A stretch of 64,000 nt of DNA from Actinomadura craniellae (GTDB taxonomy: Bacteria > Actinomycetota > Actinomycetes > Streptosporangiales > Streptosporangiaceae). The stretch is taken from the NCBI RefSeq assembly GCF_003289645.1, contig NZ_QLYX01000003.1:186001-250000 (forward strand). Reading direction: 5' to 3'. The position numbers and the translations under genes were made by a program. Below, piece after piece: positions 42,714-52,010 of this stretch; positions within the stretch are counted from its first letter, which is position 1; each line of letters starts with the position of its first letter. The notes under the pieces are model-generated. The model was not told where the DNA came from and did no database searches. It saw only the letters and a list, made by a program, of their open reading frames with translations.

Positions 42714-45700
42714 TCAGCGGGTGGGCGGGTCGCGGCGGATGATCCGGTGCAGGACGTCCGGTGGCTGGAAACGGTGCTGGAGCCGGAGGTCCGTGCGGGT
42801 CGCGCCGACGATCAGCGTGCCGACCTTGTGGCCCGCGGCGGCGCTGCGGGGCGGGATGCCCTCGGCCGAGATCCGCACCGTCAGGCCGGGCCAGCCGACC
42901 ACGGTGACCGGAGTCGCCGCGACCAGCGGGGAACCGCCGCCCAGCCCGTCGTCGACCATGCCCACCCGGGCGCCGGAGGCGGCCAGGGAGGCGCTGGTCA
43001 TCGCGCCGCCCGCGGCGAGGACGAGCTGGTGGGCGGCGGTCATCGCGGGCATCGCGCCGTTGCCGGTGGGCTGGTCCAGCACGGCGCCGACGATGAGGGC
43101 GTCGACCCCGCCGACCCGCCGCCGCGCCGCGAACACGTAGTTGCCGCCGGCCAGGTCGGTGTAACCGGTCTTGCCGCCCACGAAGCCGTTCCGGCCGAGC
43201 AGGATGTTCCCGCCCGGCCGGGCGGTGTCCCCGTTGCGGGGGACGTAGGTCTGCTTGGCCACGATCTCGGCGAAGGCGGGGACGCGCATCGCCGCGCGCA
43301 GCAGCTTGACCTGGTCGGCCGCGGTGCTCACGGTGCGCGAGTCGTAGCCGCTGGGGTCGGTGTAGGTGGTCGAGTCCATGCCCAGCTCGCGGGCGGTGGC
43401 GTTCATCTTGGCCACGAAGGCCGTCAGGTTCCCCGAGTCCCAGCGGGCCAGCTCGTGCGCGATGTTGTTCGCGGAGACGATCATCAACGCTTCCAGCGCC
43501 TCCCGCTGGCTGAACTTCTGCCCCGCGGTCACCTCGACCAGCGACTCGCCGCGGCTGATGCGCATCGGCAGCCGGGCGGCCTCCTGCGGCGAGATGGTGA
43601 AGGTGGGACCCTCCTCGCCGGACCGCAGCGGGTGGTCGCTGAGGAAGACGTACGCGGTCATCACCTTGGCCACGCTGGCTGTGGGCGTCGGGGTGGTCGG
43701 CCCGAACGCGCCCATCGTGCCCAGCCCCTCGACGTCGACCGCCGCCTGACCCTGCGCGGGCCAGGGCAGCCGGGGCGGGGCGCCCGGGAAGGTGTGCGCG
43801 GAGGCGGTGGTCAGCCGCAGTGCCGGGTCGGGCAGCGGGCGGACGATCTGGAACGTCGCCCCGGAGACCAGCAGGATCAGGACGAAGAAGACCGCCAGCA
43901 GGACTCGCCGCCGCTTCTTGCGCTTCGGCTTCTTCTCCTGCCACGGGTACCCGTCCTCGTCGGACGTGCCGCCCTGGTGCGGCTCCGGGCCGTAGGCGGT
44001 GTCCCCGGCCGGCGCGGCCGGCCACGGTTCGTCCTGGAGGTCCACGCCCTCGCCGGCGTACTCCCACGCCCCGGACGCCCGCCCGTACGGCGCGGCCTCG
44101 GCCGGGGGCGGCTCGGCGCCGTACGGCGCCTCCTGCGGATATGCGGCGGGGAACCGGTCGTCCGGCCAGTGCGGTCCGCGCGGCGGCGCGTCGTGCCGCA
44201 TCCCCGCGACCCCCGCGCTCCCCTCGGCTCCCTGGACCCCTGCGTGCGGCGTTCCGGGGTCCGCACGGTGCGGGGCCCGGGTGGCCTCCCCGTACGACGG
44301 GTCGGCCGCCGGTGGGGATTGCTCCCACCAGGCCGCCCGTCCGCGGGCCGGGTCGGCGGCGGGCCCCTGCCCGTGCGGTGCGGTCCGGGGCGCCGGCCCG
44401 GCGGCCTGCCCGTGCGGCGGTTCGTCCCGGGGTTGTTCCCAGGGTGCGGCTCGGCCCCGGGCGGGGTCCGCATGGGGTGCGGGCTCGGCCCCCGGCCAGT
44501 GGTGTTCCGCTCCGTGGGGCGAGGGCGGGGGCTGGGGCGCCGGCGCGGCGGCCTGGTCGTGCGACGAAGCCTGCCGGTGGGGGCCGAACATCGGCTCGGA
44601 CCGTGGCGCGCCGGGACGGTGCATCCCCGGGTCTTCGGGCGGCGGGGTCCGCCGGTGCTGCTCGTCACGCCAGTACAGGTTCGCGTCTTCGCGGGGAGCG
44701 GGCGGGGCACCCGGCGGCGGCGCGGCGTGCCGGACCGGCGGCGGGGCCTGCCCGGCGTGGTCGCCGGGACCGTCCCATGACGCGCCTCTTGGTTCTGGGG
44801 TGGGTGTGGTGCTCTGTGGCGGGGTGTGCTCGCTGGGCGCACCCGGCCTTGCCGGTGGGGTGTGTTCGGTGCGGCCGGTGGGGCCGTCCCATGACGTGCT
44901 TCTTGGTTCTGGGGTGGGTGTGGTGTCCTGTGGCGGGGTGTGCTCGCTGGGCGCACCCGGCCTTGCCGGTGGGGTGTGTTCGGTGCGGCCGGTGGGGCCG
45001 TCCCATGACGTGCTTCTTGGTTCTGGGGTGGGTGTGGTGCTCTGTGGCGGGGTGCGCTCGCCGGGTGCACCCGGCCCCGGCGGCGGGGCGTGTTCGGCCG
45101 CCGGGTACGCGGCGCGCGGCGGTCGGGGCCGGTCGGGGGCGTCGTGCGGGTGCTGCCGCGCGTCCTGCCGGTGCCCGGGGCCCTGCGCCGGCGGGGTCGG
45201 CCCGGAGGCGGCGGGTTCCCCGGCGGGGCGGGGAGTGTCCTGCGCGGGTGCCTCGGGCGCCGGCCGGGCCGCGGGGGCGGTGCCGTGCGGTGCGGGCGGC
45301 ACCGCCTCGGCGGTACCGCCGGGCGTGGCCTGAGCGGGGGACGGGCGCGGTCGCTCGTCGTCAGGGCCGGGGTCCGCGGAGCGGGGTTGCTCGGGTGCGG
45401 CGGGCTGGACGTGGTGCCGGCCGAAGGCGGGCGGGCGTTCGGCGGGACCGGGCGGGGGCGGCCAGGGGCCTGGCCCGGGCCGGGGCTCGGCCGCCGGACG
45501 GTCGTCGCCCTCCTGCTCCTTCGGCCGGGGCCGCTCGACGCGGAAGTCCGCGGTGGCGGTCCGGCCGTCCGGGGTTTCGGCGGTGTCCGGTTCCCGCGGG
45601 CCGGACGGGTGCCCGGCGGGGGGCGCCGCGGGCGGCTCGGCGGCGGGGCGTTCGGGCGCGGGCCGCGCGGCCTCGGCGGAGTTCCGGGCGGGCGCCTCCG

Positions 45701-46517
45701 CGGGCGGTGCGGGCGGCACGGCCCGGGCGGTACCGCCGGGCACGGCCTGGGCTGCGGGTGGTGCGGCGGGACGGTCTTCCTGGACCGGTCCCGTACCGCC
45801 GGTGGTCGCGTCGTCCGGCGAGGTTTCCGGGTCGCCGGGCGGCTCCCGGTCCGGTGCGGCGGCGGGTGGCGGAGCGGCGCGCGGCCCCGTGTCCGGCGGG
45901 CCCTGCGCCGGTGGGGTCGGCCCGGAGGCCGCGGGTTCCCCGGTGGGGCGGGGGGCGTCCTGCGCGGGCTCCCCGATGTCCTGGCGCGGTGGAGCCTGGG
46001 GCGCCGCCGCCTCGGGGACGGGGACCGGTGCGGCGAGCGGCACCGCTCCGGGACCGCCGGCCGGTGCCGTCCCGGGATCGTCGCCGGGCGGTGTCGCCGA
46101 GCCGCCCGACCTGGCGGGCGGCCTGAACTCGAGGGTGTCGGAAGCGCGGGAAGGCTCGGCCGGCGCGTCCTCGGCCGGGGAGTGAGGCGGTGCTTCCCGG
46201 GTGCCGGTGGACGACCTGAACTCCAGGACGTCGGGCGGGTCGGGAACGTCGTCCTGCGGGCCGGCGAGTACCGCCGGCCCGGTGGCGGGGGGTGCGAACT
46301 CGAGGTCGTCCAGCGGATCGGCGGGCGGGGGAGACCAGACGGGCGGGGCGACGGTGAGGGTCAGGGGCGTTTCGACGGGGATGGTGCGGGACGCCTCGGC
46401 GGGGTCCGGCTCAACCGCTTCGGACGATTCGTCCGTTTCAACCGGTGCGCCCGTCTGGCGTGATGAGGCCAGCGGAACCCACTCGTTCTCGCCGCCGGGC
46501 TCGTGCTGCTTTGTCAC
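42714..46517 (-). CDS. Peptidoglycan D,D-carboxypeptidase with giant disordered cytoplasmic N-terminus
   Basis: 1267 aa. The C-terminal ~380 residues are a penicillin-binding protein of the S11 (DacA-like) group: SVAK near residue 947 (Ser nucleophile), SANN near 1019 and GGKTGYT near 1115. A single TM helix follows KKPKRKKRRR at about 870-895, putting the enzyme outside. The first ~865 residues are Pro/Ala/Glu-rich, with no fold evident, and include three 38-residue tandem repeats. The GTG at 46517 was chosen for GAGGGGG eight bases upstream. Such long intracellular tails on carboxypeptidases are unusual. Confidence 0.85.
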   Translation of the reverse strand: MTKQHEPGGENEWVPLASSRQTGAPVETDESSEAVEPDPAEASRTIPVETPLTLTVAPPVWSPPPADPLDDLEFAPPATGPAVLAGPQDDVPDPPDVLEFRSSTGTREAPPHSPAEDAPAEPSRASDTLEFRPPARSGGSATPPGDDPGTAPAGGPGAVPLAAPVPVPEAAAPQAPPRQDIGEPAQDAPRPTGEPAASGPTPPAQGPPDTGPRAAPPPAAAPDREPPGDPETSPDDATTGGTGPVQEDRPAAPPAAQAVPGGTARAVPPAPPAEAPARNSAEAARPAPERPAAEPPAAPPAGHPSGPREPDTAETPDGRTATADFRVERPRPKEQEGDDRPAAEPRPGPGPWPPPPGPAERPPAFGRHHVQPAAPEQPRSADPGPDDERPRPSPAQATPGGTAEAVPPAPHGTAPAARPAPEAPAQDTPRPAGEPAASGPTPPAQGPGHRQDARQHPHDAPDRPRPPRAAYPAAEHAPPPGPGAPGERTPPQSTTPTPEPRSTSWDGPTGRTEHTPPARPGAPSEHTPPQDTTPTPEPRSTSWDGPTGRTEHTPPARPGAPSEHTPPQSTTPTPEPRGASWDGPGDHAGQAPPPVRHAAPPPGAPPAPREDANLYWRDEQHRRTPPPEDPGMHRPGAPRSEPMFGPHRQASSHDQAAAPAPQPPPSPHGAEHHWPGAEPAPHADPARGRAAPWEQPRDEPPHGQAAGPAPRTAPHGQGPAADPARGRAAWWEQSPPAADPSYGEATRAPHRADPGTPHAGVQGAEGSAGVAGMRHDAPPRGPHWPDDRFPAAYPQEAPYGAEPPPAEAAPYGRASGAWEYAGEGVDLQDEPWPAAPAGDTAYGPEPHQGGTSDEDGYPWQEKKPKRKKRRRVLLAVFFVLILLVSGATFQIVRPLPDPALRLTTASAHTFPGAPPRLPWPAQGQAAVDVEGLGTMGAFGPTTPTPTASVAKVMTAYVFLSDHPLRSGEEGPTFTISPQEAARLPMRISRGESLVEVTAGQKFSQREALEALMIVSANNIAHELARWDSGNLTAFVAKMNATARELGMDSTTYTDPSGYDSRTVSTAADQVKLLRAAMRVPAFAEIVAKQTYVPRNGDTARPGGNILLGRNGFVGGKTGYTDLAGGNYVFAARRRVGGVDALIVGAVLDQPTGNGAMPAMTAAHQLVLAAGGAMTSASLAASGARVGMVDDGLGGGSPLVAATPVTVVGWPGLTVRISAEGIPPRSAAAGHKVGTLIVGATRTDLRLQHRFQPPDVLHRIIRRDPPTR
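44774..45115 (-). repeat. Three 114-bp tandem repeats within the carboxypeptidase gene
   Basis: Copies start at 44774, 44888 and 45002 (period 114 bp, 38 residues). The latter two are nearly identical at DNA level, which indicates recent duplication. They encode TPTPEPRSTSWDGPTGRTEH-type units in the disordered cytoplasmic region. Confidence 0.85.
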
Positions 46518-46807
46518 GACACGATCCCCCTCTACCCCCTTTTTCGTCCTCAACTACGGGTCGGATGTTGAGGGAGATGCCTTGGCCGATGACCCCGCCG
46601 ACCACGGAAGGCAGGGCAGCCTATCCGAATGTGCGGGCCTTGTATGAGTATGTGATGGCGTCCAGGTGCGCACGAGTTCGGACCGAACTTCGCCCGCCCC
46701 TCGACATCACCGTATTCCCCGGCAATGTACGCCCACGCGTCCGGGTTCGTCCTCCGACTGAAGGGGATCGCGGCACCGGAAACGTCGGAACCCGCGCCGG
46801 CGGGGGT

Positions 46808-47368
46808 TCAGTCGAGGGCGCGTTCGGCCCAGGCGACGGTGCCGGTGGCGAGGACCTCCTCGGCCAGCCGGCGGGCGGACGGGGTGCGGAGCCGGGGCAG
46901 GGCGGTGTCGATGAAGGGCTGCATGTTGCGGTTGCCCTGCTCGCGGTACTCGACGGCCTGGATCAGGCACTCCAGCGCGTCGGCGTCGCGGGCGCACACC
47001 GCCTCGGAGCTCTCGCCGCCCTCGTACTCACCGACCACCCGGGAGATCATCTTCGCGACCGGCTCCGGCAGGCCGCGCACCTGGTCGGCCGTGACCTGCT
47101 CGTTGGGTGCCCGGGTGGCGTACCGCTGCGCCAGATGGTGCAGGTCCGTCAGCCGGGCCTCCTGGGTGTCGTGGAACAGGCCCAGCAGTGCGGCCCGCTC
47201 CGGGTCGGCCCCCTCCTGCACGGCCAGCACGCTCGCCAGGATCGCCGTCCGGAACGAGTGGTCGGCCACGCTCTCGGGGTCGGCCACCCCGGCCACCAGC
47301 CATCCGGACCGCGGGTACCGCTTCAGCACCCCGAGCTCGAACAGGAACCCGCTCAGTTCCCCCGCCAT
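46808..47368 (-). CDS. HD-domain phosphohydrolase (YfbR/HDDC2-like)
   Basis: 186 aa. The HD motifs are VADHSFRTAIL (first His), LGLFHDTQEARLTDLHHL (the HD pair) and CARDADALECLIQ (last Asp). This fits the 5'-deoxynucleotidase-type HD group. It ends at the promoter side of the carboxypeptidase gene and starts 45 bp after the end of the large coiled-coil gene upstream; a joint transcript is possible. Confidence 0.9.
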   Translation of the reverse strand: MAGELSGFLFELGVLKRYPRSGWLVAGVADPESVADHSFRTAILASVLAVQEGADPERAALLGLFHDTQEARLTDLHHLAQRYATRAPNEQVTADQVRGLPEPVAKMISRVVGEYEGGESSEAVCARDADALECLIQAVEYREQGNRNMQPFIDTALPRLRTPSARRLAEEVLATGTVAWAERALD

Positions 47369-47413
47369 CGCAACCTGCCTCCCGCGGTCGTTTCGGTGCG
47401 AGCGTAGGCGCCG

Positions 47414-50400
47414 TCAGCCGGCCCAGGGGTCGGATGCGGATTCGGCGCGCAGGACGTTGCGGCGGGAGGCGTGCAGCGCCGGTGCGCAGCGGGCGAGCAC
47501 GCCGCGGCCGAGCCGGTCGGCGATGGCCCGCTCCAGCTCGGCCTGCGGGTCGTCGCCGAGCCGGGCCGCCACCTGGGCGTACGAGAACCGGTAGTGCCGG
47601 GCCCACAGCTCCGTGGCGAGCAGCCGCTCGGCCTCCGCCCGGACCGGGCCCCGCCGGTCCTCGGGGACGGCCTCGACGGCCGATGCCAGGTCGCCGGCGT
47701 CCGCCGCACGGTGCAGCGCCCCCAGCGCGCGGACGTGGTCCTCGTACACCTCGTACGGGCGTGGCGGCGGGGCGGTGTCCCCGACCAGGATCCAGCGGCC
47801 GGCCCGGCTCGCGGCGACCAGGAAGTCACCGTCCGGCACCCGGCCGGCGTCGTCGACGACCAGGACGTCGAAACCGGCCTCCGCCAGCGCGGGCAGCGCC
47901 GCCACGGCCACCGGCGGACCGCACACCACGGCGGCGTCCGCCAGCAGGACCTTCGCGAGCTCGGCCTCGTCCGCCGCCGGGGCCGGCGCCGCCTGCCGCG
48001 GCGCCGCGGGGGTCGCCGGGCGGATGCCGAACTCGGCGGTGGCCGGGCGGGGCCGGCCGATTCCGGAGCCCGCCTCCCGGACCGGCTCCGGCGGCGGGGA
48101 CAGCGGAGCGGTCGCCTCGGCGGGGTTGCCGCCCGGGACCGGCGCGCCGATACCGGACGGGTCGGTCACGGTGCCGACGAGTTCCGTGCGGCGGGCCAGC
48201 TGCTCGACCTCCGCCACCGCCCGCCGCCGGACCGGCTCGACCAGGCTCGCCAGGTTGTCGTCCGGGCCGGCGCCGCAGATGCCGGCGACCCGTTCCCGGG
48301 AGTGCGCCTCGGTCTCGACGGCCGCCCCGATCTCGGCCTCCGCCCGCGGCAATTCCACCGCCGCCTCCTCGGCCAGCGCGGTCAGCCCGGTCTCGGCCTC
48401 GGCCTGCCGCCGCCCGGCGGCCTCGATGGCGGCCTCGGTCCGCTCCACGTCGGCCGCCGCGTTGCGGGCGGCGAGTTCCGCGTCGCCGAGCCGTTCCTCG
48501 GCCTGCCGGAGGAGCTGCCCGGCGTGCCGCGCGGCCGCGCTGGCCTGCACGGACCGCTCGACGGCCGCGGCCGCCTCCCGGGCGAGCGCCTGCTGCTCCG
48601 CCCGGGCCTGCTCCAGCTCGGCCGGCAGCCGCTCCAACTCGCCCGCCAGCCGCTCGATCATCTCCTTCAGGGCGACCAGCTCGCGGCCGCCCTCGGTGAG
48701 GAACGTGGCGAGCCGGGCGTGGTGCGCGTCGGCCCGGACGAACGCCTCGTGGACCCGGCGCCCGTGCTCGGCCGCCTCCTCCGCCTCCAGGTTGCGCTCC
48801 GTCACCTGCCGCCGCAGTTCCACCACCTCCGGCGGAGACGGCAGCACGTGCATCCGCTGGCCCAGGCTGAGCTTCTGCCGGGCCGCGGCCAGCGCCGACT
48901 CGGCCGCGCGCAGCCGGTAGTAGCACGCGTGCCCCTCAGCCTCCGCCGCGGTCGAATCCGCGGCCAGCCGCTCGGCCTCCGCCGCCGCCTTGGGCAGCGC
49001 GCGCTCAGCTTGGCCCAGATCCTCGGTCAGGGTGCCGGCGCGCTCGCGGGCCGCGCCCAGCTCCCGGGAGCAGGTGGCCAGCCGCTCCTCGACGGCCACG
49101 GCGTGGGAGTAGGCGTCCTCGGCCTTCCGGGTGTGCTCGTCGGCCGTTCCCGCGGCCTCGTCCGCGGCCGCCTGCAACGTCTCCTGCTCGGCGCGGAACG
49201 TCTCGGTCTCCTCGCCGAGCCGCTGCCGGTCGGCGGCCAGCCGTTCCCGTGCCTCGCGCGCCGCCGCCAGCTCGCGCCGCCCCGTCTCGATCGCGGTGCG
49301 CTCGGCCGCGACCTGGGCGGTCAGCCGTTCCCTGCGGGCCGCCAGCGCCCGCTCGCGCTCGTCGCGCTCGGCCCGGAGCGCGTCCAGGGCCGCCCGGTCG
49401 CGCGGCCACTGCTCCAGCAGGAGCAGTTCGCGCCGCAGCCGCCGCAGCTCGGTGGCCCATTCCCGGTGGTGCGTTTCGCCCACCGGGCGGACCGTCCAGC
49501 CCGCCGACGTGCGCGGGTCCCCGGTCGCCTGGACGCGTACCGCACGCACCTCGGCCGCGCCGATCGCCTCGGCCGCGCCGGCCACGTCGGGGCCGCACAC
49601 CAGGACCCGCTCCCCGGCGGCGGCCAGCCGCCGGACGACCTCGCCGACGAACGCGGCGCGCGCCGCCCCGGCCGGCGCCTCGACCAGGCACGCGGCCGGT
49701 GTCTCCAGCACCCTTCCGATGATCTCGTCCGTTGTGCCGACGGCCGGCTCGGGAACCGACGTCTGCACGGTTTCGGCGGCGCCCGCGGGCGCGTCCTCGG
49801 CCGGAATGCTCTCGGAGCTCTCCTCGGACGGTACGTCCGCGGGGGGCTCCGGGCCCTCCTGCAGTACGGCGTCGCTGGGGATCGAGAGCCGGACGGTCTC
49901 GGTGGAGTCGGGCGGCGTCCACTGCTCGACCGGTGCCTCCTCGACCGGCTCGGGGAGGGTGCTGGTGGCGTCGGCGGGCGGGCTCGTCGCGCCGTCTGCC
50001 GCGGGGGAGGAGGCGGTGCCGGATGGCAGGTCCTCGACCGGGGCGGGGCGGGAGCCGGAGGAGGCGGTACCGGACGGCAGATCCTCGACCGGGGTGGGGA
50101 GGGTGCTGGTGGGGTCGGCGGGTGGGCTCGTCGTGCTGCCCTCCGCCGGGGCGGGGCGGGAGCCGGAGGAGGCGGTACCGGACGGCAGGCCCTCTGCCGG
50201 GGTGGGGAGGGTGTTGGTGGGGTCGGCAGGCGGGTCCGTCGCGCCGTCCGCCGCGGGGGAAGTGGTGGTGTCAGGCAGCAGATCCTCTGCCGGGGTGGGG
50301 AGGGTGCTGGCGGGGTCGGCAGGCGGGTCCGTCGCGCCACTCTCCGCCGGGGTGGGGAGGGTGCTGGCGGGCGGGCTCGTCGCGTCGTCCTCCGCCGGGG

Positions 50401-50725
50401 CGGGAGCGTCCGCCGGTTCCGCCGGGGCAGAAGCGTCGGGGAACGCGACCGGGGGGAGGGCGGAGGGGTCGCTCATCATGCGGATGAGCTCGCCGGGGTC
50501 GCCGTGCACCTGGCCGTCGCGCAGGGCGCGCAGCGCTGCCAGGTCCGCGGTCCAGCCGAGCGTTCCGGGCGGGGCGGGGGTTTCTCGCAGCCGCCCCTCG
50601 AAGAGCTGGTACAGCCCTACCAGCGGCCCGTACGCGGTCTCGAACCGTCGCCGGAGCGCGTCGTCGGCCGCGGGAGGGAAAGTGACGTCCTCGGCCGGTT
50701 GGTCCAGCGCTCCCACGTCGGCCAT
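47414..50725 (-). CDS. Large coiled-coil protein, second P-loop-less helicase relative
   Basis: 1103 aa. Layout: an N-terminal helical part (1-90), a Pro/Thr/Glu-rich repeat region (about 95-240), then EIIGRVLETPAACLVEAPAGAARAAFVGEVVRRLAAAGERVLVCGPD, which occupies the Walker A site but lacks GKT. A long Glu/Arg/Ala coiled coil (about 430-880) precedes AAVVCGPPVAVAALPALAEAGFDVLVVDDAGRVPDGDFLVAASRAGRWILVGDTAPPP (Walker B-like and motif III-like, near 955). The fold order is that of SF1 helicases, but ATP binding looks lost. Start ATG 50725 has AGGAGG very close; the GTG three codons on is an alternative. Function unknown. Confidence 0.75.
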   Translation of the reverse strand: MADVGALDQPAEDVTFPPAADDALRRRFETAYGPLVGLYQLFEGRLRETPAPPGTLGWTADLAALRALRDGQVHGDPGELIRMMSDPSALPPVAFPDASAPAEPADAPAPAEDDATSPPASTLPTPAESGATDPPADPASTLPTPAEDLLPDTTTSPAADGATDPPADPTNTLPTPAEGLPSGTASSGSRPAPAEGSTTSPPADPTSTLPTPVEDLPSGTASSGSRPAPVEDLPSGTASSPAADGATSPPADATSTLPEPVEEAPVEQWTPPDSTETVRLSIPSDAVLQEGPEPPADVPSEESSESIPAEDAPAGAAETVQTSVPEPAVGTTDEIIGRVLETPAACLVEAPAGAARAAFVGEVVRRLAAAGERVLVCGPDVAGAAEAIGAAEVRAVRVQATGDPRTSAGWTVRPVGETHHREWATELRRLRRELLLLEQWPRDRAALDALRAERDERERALAARRERLTAQVAAERTAIETGRRELAAAREARERLAADRQRLGEETETFRAEQETLQAAADEAAGTADEHTRKAEDAYSHAVAVEERLATCSRELGAARERAGTLTEDLGQAERALPKAAAEAERLAADSTAAEAEGHACYYRLRAAESALAAARQKLSLGQRMHVLPSPPEVVELRRQVTERNLEAEEAAEHGRRVHEAFVRADAHHARLATFLTEGGRELVALKEMIERLAGELERLPAELEQARAEQQALAREAAAAVERSVQASAAARHAGQLLRQAEERLGDAELAARNAAADVERTEAAIEAAGRRQAEAETGLTALAEEAAVELPRAEAEIGAAVETEAHSRERVAGICGAGPDDNLASLVEPVRRRAVAEVEQLARRTELVGTVTDPSGIGAPVPGGNPAEATAPLSPPPEPVREAGSGIGRPRPATAEFGIRPATPAAPRQAAPAPAADEAELAKVLLADAAVVCGPPVAVAALPALAEAGFDVLVVDDAGRVPDGDFLVAASRAGRWILVGDTAPPPRPYEVYEDHVRALGALHRAADAGDLASAVEAVPEDRRGPVRAEAERLLATELWARHYRFSYAQVAARLGDDPQAELERAIADRLGRGVLARCAPALHASRRNVLRAESASDPWAG

Positions 50726-51048
50726 GCCTCCTCTTGTCCTTGCCGGGGCGCGGAACCGCTCCGGGGTTTCTGATCCTTGCCCAGCGGAGGCGGTGTCTCA
50801 CCCGCCGGCCTCGGCCGATATGGAACGGTGTCCTCTCTCTGCCGATACTGCCCGATTGTCCCCGGATGCGCTGACCCACCCGGGGCATACGGTCCCGGAA
50901 CACCGCGCGGAGAGGCGGTGACGGCCGCCACGAGCAGGGCGGCGTGGTGCGGCCCGGCCCGCACGCGGAACTCCTGCGGCGGATGGAGCACCGGCACGAG
51001 CGGGTGCACGACCTGGCCGTGGAGGTGCGGGGGGCGGCTGCGGGGACG
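50726..51048. other. 323-bp intergenic region, possible gene remnant
   Basis: Divergent promoter space for the coiled-coil gene, with an AT-richer stretch (ccgatatggaacggtgtcc) near 50815. In the part 50940-51050 the + frame reads VRPGPHAELLRRMEHRHERVHDLAVEVRG, which looks protein-like but has no full gene around it; it may be a decayed fragment. Confidence 0.35.
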
Positions 51049-51693
51049 CTAACCGGCGGGCTTCCGGGCAGGTACGGACACGGAGATCTCGCCGCCCAGC
51101 CGGGCCCCGCCCAGGAGACCGAGGTCGTCTCCGCTCCAGAACCGGCCGGGGTCGTACCAGTTGGGCCGCCGGTCGCGCGGCAGCAGACCCATGTCCTGGT
51201 ACGTGACCGCGACGATCTCGGCGCAGAAGGCGCTCTCCAGGTCCGCCGCCGGCCGGGCCCGCCGCGGCACCCGGCCGCGCGCCCAGCGGGAGGCGAGCCG
51301 GGCGGTGGACGGGAACGGGGTGCCGTCCAGCCTGGCGACGGTGCGTAGCGCCGCGTCCTCCATCGTCCGGGTGGGCGGCGGGGTGAGCTGCCGCAGCCAG
51401 GCCCGCTGCCCGTACCGCTCGGCCCAGGCCAGGACGGCCGCCCGCAGGTCGTGCAGTTGGGCGCCCCGGTGGTGGCCGCCCGACCACAGGTCGGGGAGCG
51501 AGCGGCCGAGTTCGGCGTGCCACATCAGCGGCGGTAGGTCGTCGATGACGATGGCCATGCCGACGTGGTTGACCGGGCTGTTGGTGGTCAGCTGGATGGC
51601 CCGGTCGGCCGGTGCCCTGCCCCGGAACAGCCAGAGGTCACCCGTGCGGGTTAGGTCCAGAGCCTCCGTGAGGCTGATGGTCGAGCCGGACAT
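51049..51693 (-). CDS. Permuted papain-fold (YiiX/NlpC-P60-like) hydrolase
   Basis: 214 aa. Blocks in permuted order: NSPVNHVGMAIVIDDLPPLMWHAELG (His) and LESAFCAEIVAVTYQDMGLL (Cys), typical of YiiX/YebB-type cysteine hydrolases. No signal peptide or TM, so probably cytosolic. Relatives act as amidases or acyltransferases on peptides or lipids; the substrate is unknown here. It is divergent from a small membrane protein gene only 18 bp away. Confidence 0.8.
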   Translation of the reverse strand: MSGSTISLTEALDLTRTGDLWLFRGRAPADRAIQLTTNSPVNHVGMAIVIDDLPPLMWHAELGRSLPDLWSGGHHRGAQLHDLRAAVLAWAERYGQRAWLRQLTPPPTRTMEDAALRTVARLDGTPFPSTARLASRWARGRVPRRARPAADLESAFCAEIVAVTYQDMGLLPRDRRPNWYDPGRFWSGDDLGLLGGARLGGEISVSVPARKPAG

Positions 51694-51711
51694 GCTCGCT
51701 AGCCTAGGCGG

Positions 51712-51981
51712 ATGAAGTGGTGGAAAGCGCTGGGCCTGGCGGGTTTCGTCGGTGTCGCGGCCACCGGAGTGGTGATTGTCCGGTCGGAGCGCCGCCGCCG
51801 GGCGTACACCCCCGAGGAGATCAGGAACCGGCTGCACGAGCGGGTCGCCGCGGCGGAGGCGGCCGAACCGGTCGCGGCTCCGGAGCCGGCGAACCGGGTC
51901 CGCCGGGCCGCGGACCGGGCCGGGCAGTGGTGGCACCGCCTGCGAGCGGCAGCCGTTGCCGCGCGGCGGGAAGGAACCTGA
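51712..51981 (+). CDS. Small single-pass membrane protein
   Basis: 89 aa. The N-terminal TM helix is WKALGLAGFVGVAATGVVIV, followed by a basic stop-transfer RSERRRR and a helical cytosolic tail YTPEEIRNRLHERVAAAEAAE. Ribosome site AGGCGG close to the ATG. Common in actinobacteria next to other genes, function unknown. Its start is 18 bp from the divergent papain-fold gene, so their promoters overlap into each other's 5' ends. Confidence 0.75.
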   Translation: MKWWKALGLAGFVGVAATGVVIVRSERRRRAYTPEEIRNRLHERVAAAEAAEPVAAPEPANRVRRAADRAGQWWHRLRAAAVAARREGT

Positions 51982-52010
51982 CCTCACCGCCCTGCGAGAG
52001 AGGCGGCCGG

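Noticed and set aside
50944-51048. Independent small gene on the plus strand
   Set aside because: A protein-like segment of about 30 residues without a proper start, ribosome site or stop; at best a remnant.
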